Source of the DNA: Draconibacterium orientale
Lineage (GTDB): Bacteria > Bacteroidota > Bacteroidia > Bacteroidales > UBA12170
Length of the DNA: 9,178 nucleotides
Direction of reading: 5' to 3'
Assembly: GCA_020718315.1 (NCBI GenBank)
Contig: DYSK01000087.1
Location: 1-9,178, forward strand
This document shows positions 6,840 to 9,178 of the stretch, piece after piece. Made by a program: the position numbers and the translations under genes. The notes beneath the pieces were generated by a model. It saw only the letters and a program-made list of their open reading frames with translations, did not search any database and was not told the origin of the DNA. How positions within the stretch are numbered: the first letter of the stretch is position 1; every line of letters starts with the position of its first letter.

Positions 6840-7487
6840 ATGGAAGAATCAACTTCACGTGAAAAAGTTTTAAAAAGCATTCGAAATTCGTTGTTGGGAA
6901 AAACACCAAATCCCTATTCAGAAGTAGATACAGACTCGAAAATCTATACCGATCTCGACGAATCTTTGGCGCTGAATTTTGCTCAAGAATTTACCGATTT
7001 GGGAGGAAAGTTTATCTATTGCGAAGACGAAGATGATTTGAAAGATGTTTTATATCAATTTACCCAGAGCGAAGACCTTCAGCCTTTGTATTGCCGCGAA
7101 ACAGAATTGAAAAATATGCTCTTGGAAATGGACGTTTCGTTTATAGAAGAGGAATCTGAACTGAAAAATATAAAAAGCGCACTGACTGGCTGCGAATTTC
7201 TCATTGCCCGCTTTGGTTCGGTTTTGGTTTCGTCGGCCAGCAATTCAGGAAGAAGAGCCTATTTTTTTGCAGAAAAGCATTTAGTGGTGGCCTACGCAAG
7301 TCAGTTGGTGCCCGAAATCAAAGACGCACTCATTGGTATGCGCGAAAAATACAATGGAAAACTGCCCAGTATGATTACGCAAATTACAGGAGCTAGCCGC
7401 ACCGCCGACATCGAGAAAACTTTGGTTCTTGGCATGCACGGACCAAAGGAAATTTATGTTTTCTTTGTGGACGATATCATCGAATAG
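6840..7487 (+). CDS. LUD-domain protein (LutC/YkgG family)
   Basis: A 215-residue soluble protein made of one LUD domain. The conserved core is GCEFLIARFGSVLVSSASN starting at residue 117, and the C-terminal signature TGASRTADIEKTLVLGMHGP starts at residue 183; both are typical of LutC. LutC acts with the iron-sulfur proteins LutA and LutB in L-lactate oxidation in Bacillus, but neither is in this window and this protein has no iron-sulfur cysteine motif. The N-terminal 100 residues are acidic and less conserved. It sits 18 bases after ftsH and only 6 bases before cdsA, so it is firmly inside the operon. This placement recurs, to my knowledge, in Bacteroidota, which suggests a role other than lactate use. 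That role is unknown, and the call is family-level only. Confidence 0.88.
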   Translation: MEESTSREKVLKSIRNSLLGKTPNPYSEVDTDSKIYTDLDESLALNFAQEFTDLGGKFIYCEDEDDLKDVLYQFTQSEDLQPLYCRETELKNMLLEMDVSFIEEESELKNIKSALTGCEFLIARFGSVLVSSASNSGRRAYFFAEKHLVVAYASQLVPEIKDALIGMREKYNGKLPSMITQITGASRTADIEKTLVLGMHGPKEIYVFFVDDIIE

Positions 7488-7493
7488 ACACGT

Positions 7494-8318
7494 ATGTTTA
7501 AAACACTTCTTACCCGAACACTTGCCGGAGCGGTATTTGCCATCGTGATTCTTGGATCTGTTTTTTGGCATCCATACGCCTTGGCCATAGTGCTGTTTTT
7601 TGTAGCCGCCATTGGTTTGGAAGAATTTTACAGTCTTTTAAATAAAGCCGGCTTATACAAAAGAAGTCTCACAGATAGCTTTCTGGGTATGTTGGTCTAT
7701 AGCCTGATCACAGCAATCAGTTTTGGGTGGATAAGCGCAGCGGTTTTGCTCGTTTTATTGCCTTTGAGCTTTTCGCTTTTCATCATCGAATTGTACAAAA
7801 AAAACACACTCCCTTTTACCCAAATAGGATTGCAACTGATGGGCGTTTTCTATGTCGCTTTGCCATTTTCGCTCTATCACTTTGTGCATCAATTTCCGGT
7901 TGGAGGCAATGAAACATTCAACCCTTGGTTGTTGGCCGGCCTATTTATACTGATATGGACGAACGATACTTTTGCTTATTTGTTTGGAAGTTTATTTGGA
8001 AAGAGACGCTTGTTTGAACGCATATCGCCAAAAAAATCATGGGAAGGAACGATAGGCGGAATTGTGACGGCATTGGGAATGGGTTGGATTTTAGGGGCTT
8101 ACACACATACACTTGATGTAAAATCGTGGCTGATTATAGCTGCCATTCTTATTCCAGCAGCCATTTTTGGCGATTTAGTGGAATCTCTCTTTAAACGAAG
8201 TTTGAACGTAAAAGACAGCGGAAAAATAATGCCTGGGCATGGTGGAGTTTTAGATCGTTTCGACGCTTCTAATTTTGCCTTGCCTTTTATTGTTTTTTAT
8301 TTATATTTGCTCGCTTAG
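7494..8318 (+). CDS. cdsA: Phosphatidate cytidylyltransferase (CDP-diacylglycerol synthase)
   Basis: CdsA makes CDP-diacylglycerol from phosphatidic acid and CTP in the inner membrane, the branch point for all major phospholipids. The 274-residue protein has at least eight hydrophobic segments (roughly 12-24, 26-43, 63-79, 80-99, 110-130, 143-158, 187-203 and 211-227, plus a hydrophobic C-terminus). The family signature spans residues 231-257: S231, K234-R235, K240-D241, then PGHGG at 247-251 and D254-R255-F256-D257. The upstream conserved WTNDTFAYLFG and SPKKSWEG segments are also present. It starts 6 bases after the LUD gene, which implies coupled expression, and precedes psd by 41 bases. 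Identification is firm. Confidence 0.97.
   Translation: MFKTLLTRTLAGAVFAIVILGSVFWHPYALAIVLFFVAAIGLEEFYSLLNKAGLYKRSLTDSFLGMLVYSLITAISFGWISAAVLLVLLPLSFSLFIIELYKKNTLPFTQIGLQLMGVFYVALPFSLYHFVHQFPVGGNETFNPWLLAGLFILIWTNDTFAYLFGSLFGKRRLFERISPKKSWEGTIGGIVTALGMGWILGAYTHTLDVKSWLIIAAILIPAAIFGDLVESLFKRSLNVKDSGKIMPGHGGVLDRFDASNFALPFIVFYLYLLA
8280..8309 (+). promoter_or_regulatory. Possible internal promoter for psd within the end of cdsA
   Basis: TTG at 8280-8282 and TATATTTG at 8302-8309 (exact TAnnTTTG) are 19 bases apart, the ideal spacing. Transcription would start near the cdsA stop codon, giving psd a leader of about 45 bases. The site overlaps coding sequence for a hydrophobic, T-rich tail, so it could be a chance match. 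Confidence 0.35.
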
Positions 8319-8359
8319 AAAATTCCGGGAGAATCTTTCTAAAAACAAAAACCAAAAGA

Positions 8360-9028
8360 ATGAAACTTCACAAAGAAGGATATGCTACCTTGCTGGTATC
8401 TTTTATAGTTCTAAGCATCTTTGCTGCCGCAAGCCTATTCATGTCCAACGAAATTCCTTGGTTACGAGCTGCGGTTTTCGCCTTTATCTTCTTTGTTTAT
8501 TTCCGTATCGTGTATTTCTTTCGGGTTCCAAAGCGCGTATTTTCAATTGACGACACGCTCATCAAATCGCCTGCCGACGGAGAAATTGTAGCCATCGAGG
8601 AAGTCTTTGAGCCGGAATATTTAAAACAAAACTGCATTCAGGTTTCCGTTTTCATGTCGCCCACCAATGTGCATATCAATTGGATTCCCATTTCCGGAAA
8701 AATAAGCTATTTTAAATACCATCCAGGCAAACATTTGGTAGCATGGCATCCAAAATCTTCCATTTTAAACGAACGCACCAGCATTGGACTAAAGACGAAA
8801 CCATTTGGAGAAATATTAATCCGACAAATTGCTGGCGCAATGGCTCGCCGCATTGTCTGTTATGCCCAAGAAGGCCAAACAATGAACCAATCCCAAGAGC
8901 TTGGTTTTATTAAGTTTGGTTCGCGGGTCGATGTTTTTCTTCCACTCGGAACCGAAATCAATGTAAAACTGAAAGATTTGGTAATTGGTGGACAAACAAT
9001 TTTGGCACGAACTAAACCCACGCCCTAA
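8360..9028 (+). CDS. psd: Phosphatidylserine decarboxylase proenzyme (short form)
   Basis: Psd decarboxylates phosphatidylserine to phosphatidylethanolamine at the inner membrane. The 222-residue protein belongs to the short class of the family. Two hydrophobic segments lie at about 9-28 and 37-54, then FFRVPKR. The catalytic residues are visible: D73 in SPADGE, H105 in SPTNVHIN, and the self-cleavage site in IKFGSRVD between G187 and S188. Cleavage would give a beta chain of 187 residues and an alpha chain of 35 residues whose serine becomes the pyruvoyl group. It follows cdsA by 41 bases; a phosphatidylserine synthase, which must act between the two enzymes, is not in this window. Short-class members can also accept archaetidylserine in archaea, but the bacterial setting supports phosphatidylserine. 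Confidence 0.95.
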   Translation: MKLHKEGYATLLVSFIVLSIFAAASLFMSNEIPWLRAAVFAFIFFVYFRIVYFFRVPKRVFSIDDTLIKSPADGEIVAIEEVFEPEYLKQNCIQVSVFMSPTNVHINWIPISGKISYFKYHPGKHLVAWHPKSSILNERTSIGLKTKPFGEILIRQIAGAMARRIVCYAQEGQTMNQSQELGFIKFGSRVDVFLPLGTEINVKLKDLVIGGQTILARTKPTP

Positions 9029-9045
9029 TTTTTCTTAATTTATTT

Positions 9046-9058
9046 ACTGATTTTCAGT
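9046..9058 (+). terminator. Weak hairpin after psd
   Basis: ACTGA (9046-9050) and TCAGT (9054-9058) pair around a TTT loop, 18 bases after the psd stop. The stem is only 5 bp and no T run follows, so termination here is doubtful. Confidence 0.2.
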
Positions 9059-9130
9059 TAGATAAAAAATTATTGATGCCTCGAATTATTGAAATGATTA
9101 TGGAAAATGAGTATTGAACGTGATTGTTGA

Positions 9131-9159
9131 TTTGCTTTCGTAAATAATTGTTATTTTTA
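9131..9159 (+). promoter_or_regulatory. Possible promoter of a gene beyond the right edge
   Basis: TTTG at 9131-9134 and TATTTTTA at 9152-9159 are 17 bases apart; the -7 box differs from TAnnTTTG only at the last base. Transcription would start near 9166 and leave the window. If real, the psd transcript ends before it. Confidence 0.3.
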
Positions 9160-9178
9160 CCTTTTAAAATCTGAAAAT

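Noticed and set aside
8275..8550. Plus-strand open frame of 91 codons spanning the cdsA/psd junction
   Set aside because: It overlaps the end of cdsA and the first 190 bases of psd in another frame; both real genes have clear family motifs.

Overview
The window (9178 bases, AT-rich) looks like ordinary chromosome of a member of the Bacteroidota. The signs are: promoter-like sites of the TTG-N19..23-TAnnTTTG type in front of several genes, A/T-rich start regions without a clear Shine-Dalgarno sequence, and the gene order rsfS-ftsH-LUD-cdsA-psd, which is familiar from that phylum. I cannot fix the order or genus. The MOSC/MogA pair would fit an anaerobic or facultative member, but that is only an inference. 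I see no mobile element, rRNA, tRNA, CRISPR array or phage gene.

Left part (1-2600). truA (tRNA pseudouridine synthase A) reads rightward from its own promoter. It converges on a leftward pair: a YpjD-type MazG pyrophosphohydrolase followed by an Omp85-family outer-membrane barrel without POTRA domains. A near-perfect hairpin at 848-878, with A and T runs on its two sides, sits between the convergent ends and probably terminates both.

Middle part (2601-4343). A 192-base divergent intergenic region carries a promoter for mazG on the minus strand and one for a small MOSC-domain protein on the plus strand. Next comes a MOSC-MogA fusion. The two MOSC domains are clearly related, but the single-domain protein keeps the cysteine cluster (C102, C107, C116), while the fusion protein has no cysteine at all. 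Its MogA half keeps both acidic residues of the molybdopterin adenylyltransferase site. This pair is the most interesting part of the window.

Right part (4344-9028). rsfS, ftsH, a LutC-type LUD protein, cdsA and psd all read rightward with gaps of 6-41 bases and probably form an operon. It joins ribosome silencing, membrane proteolysis and phospholipid synthesis (CDP-diacylglycerol, then phosphatidylethanolamine). A second promoter-like site inside the end of cdsA may add expression of psd. The last 150 bases hold no gene; they contain a weak hairpin and a promoter-like site pointing out of the window.

The genes are intact and most are core housekeeping genes. I found no previously undescribed system that I can firmly support; the MOSC pair is the best lead.
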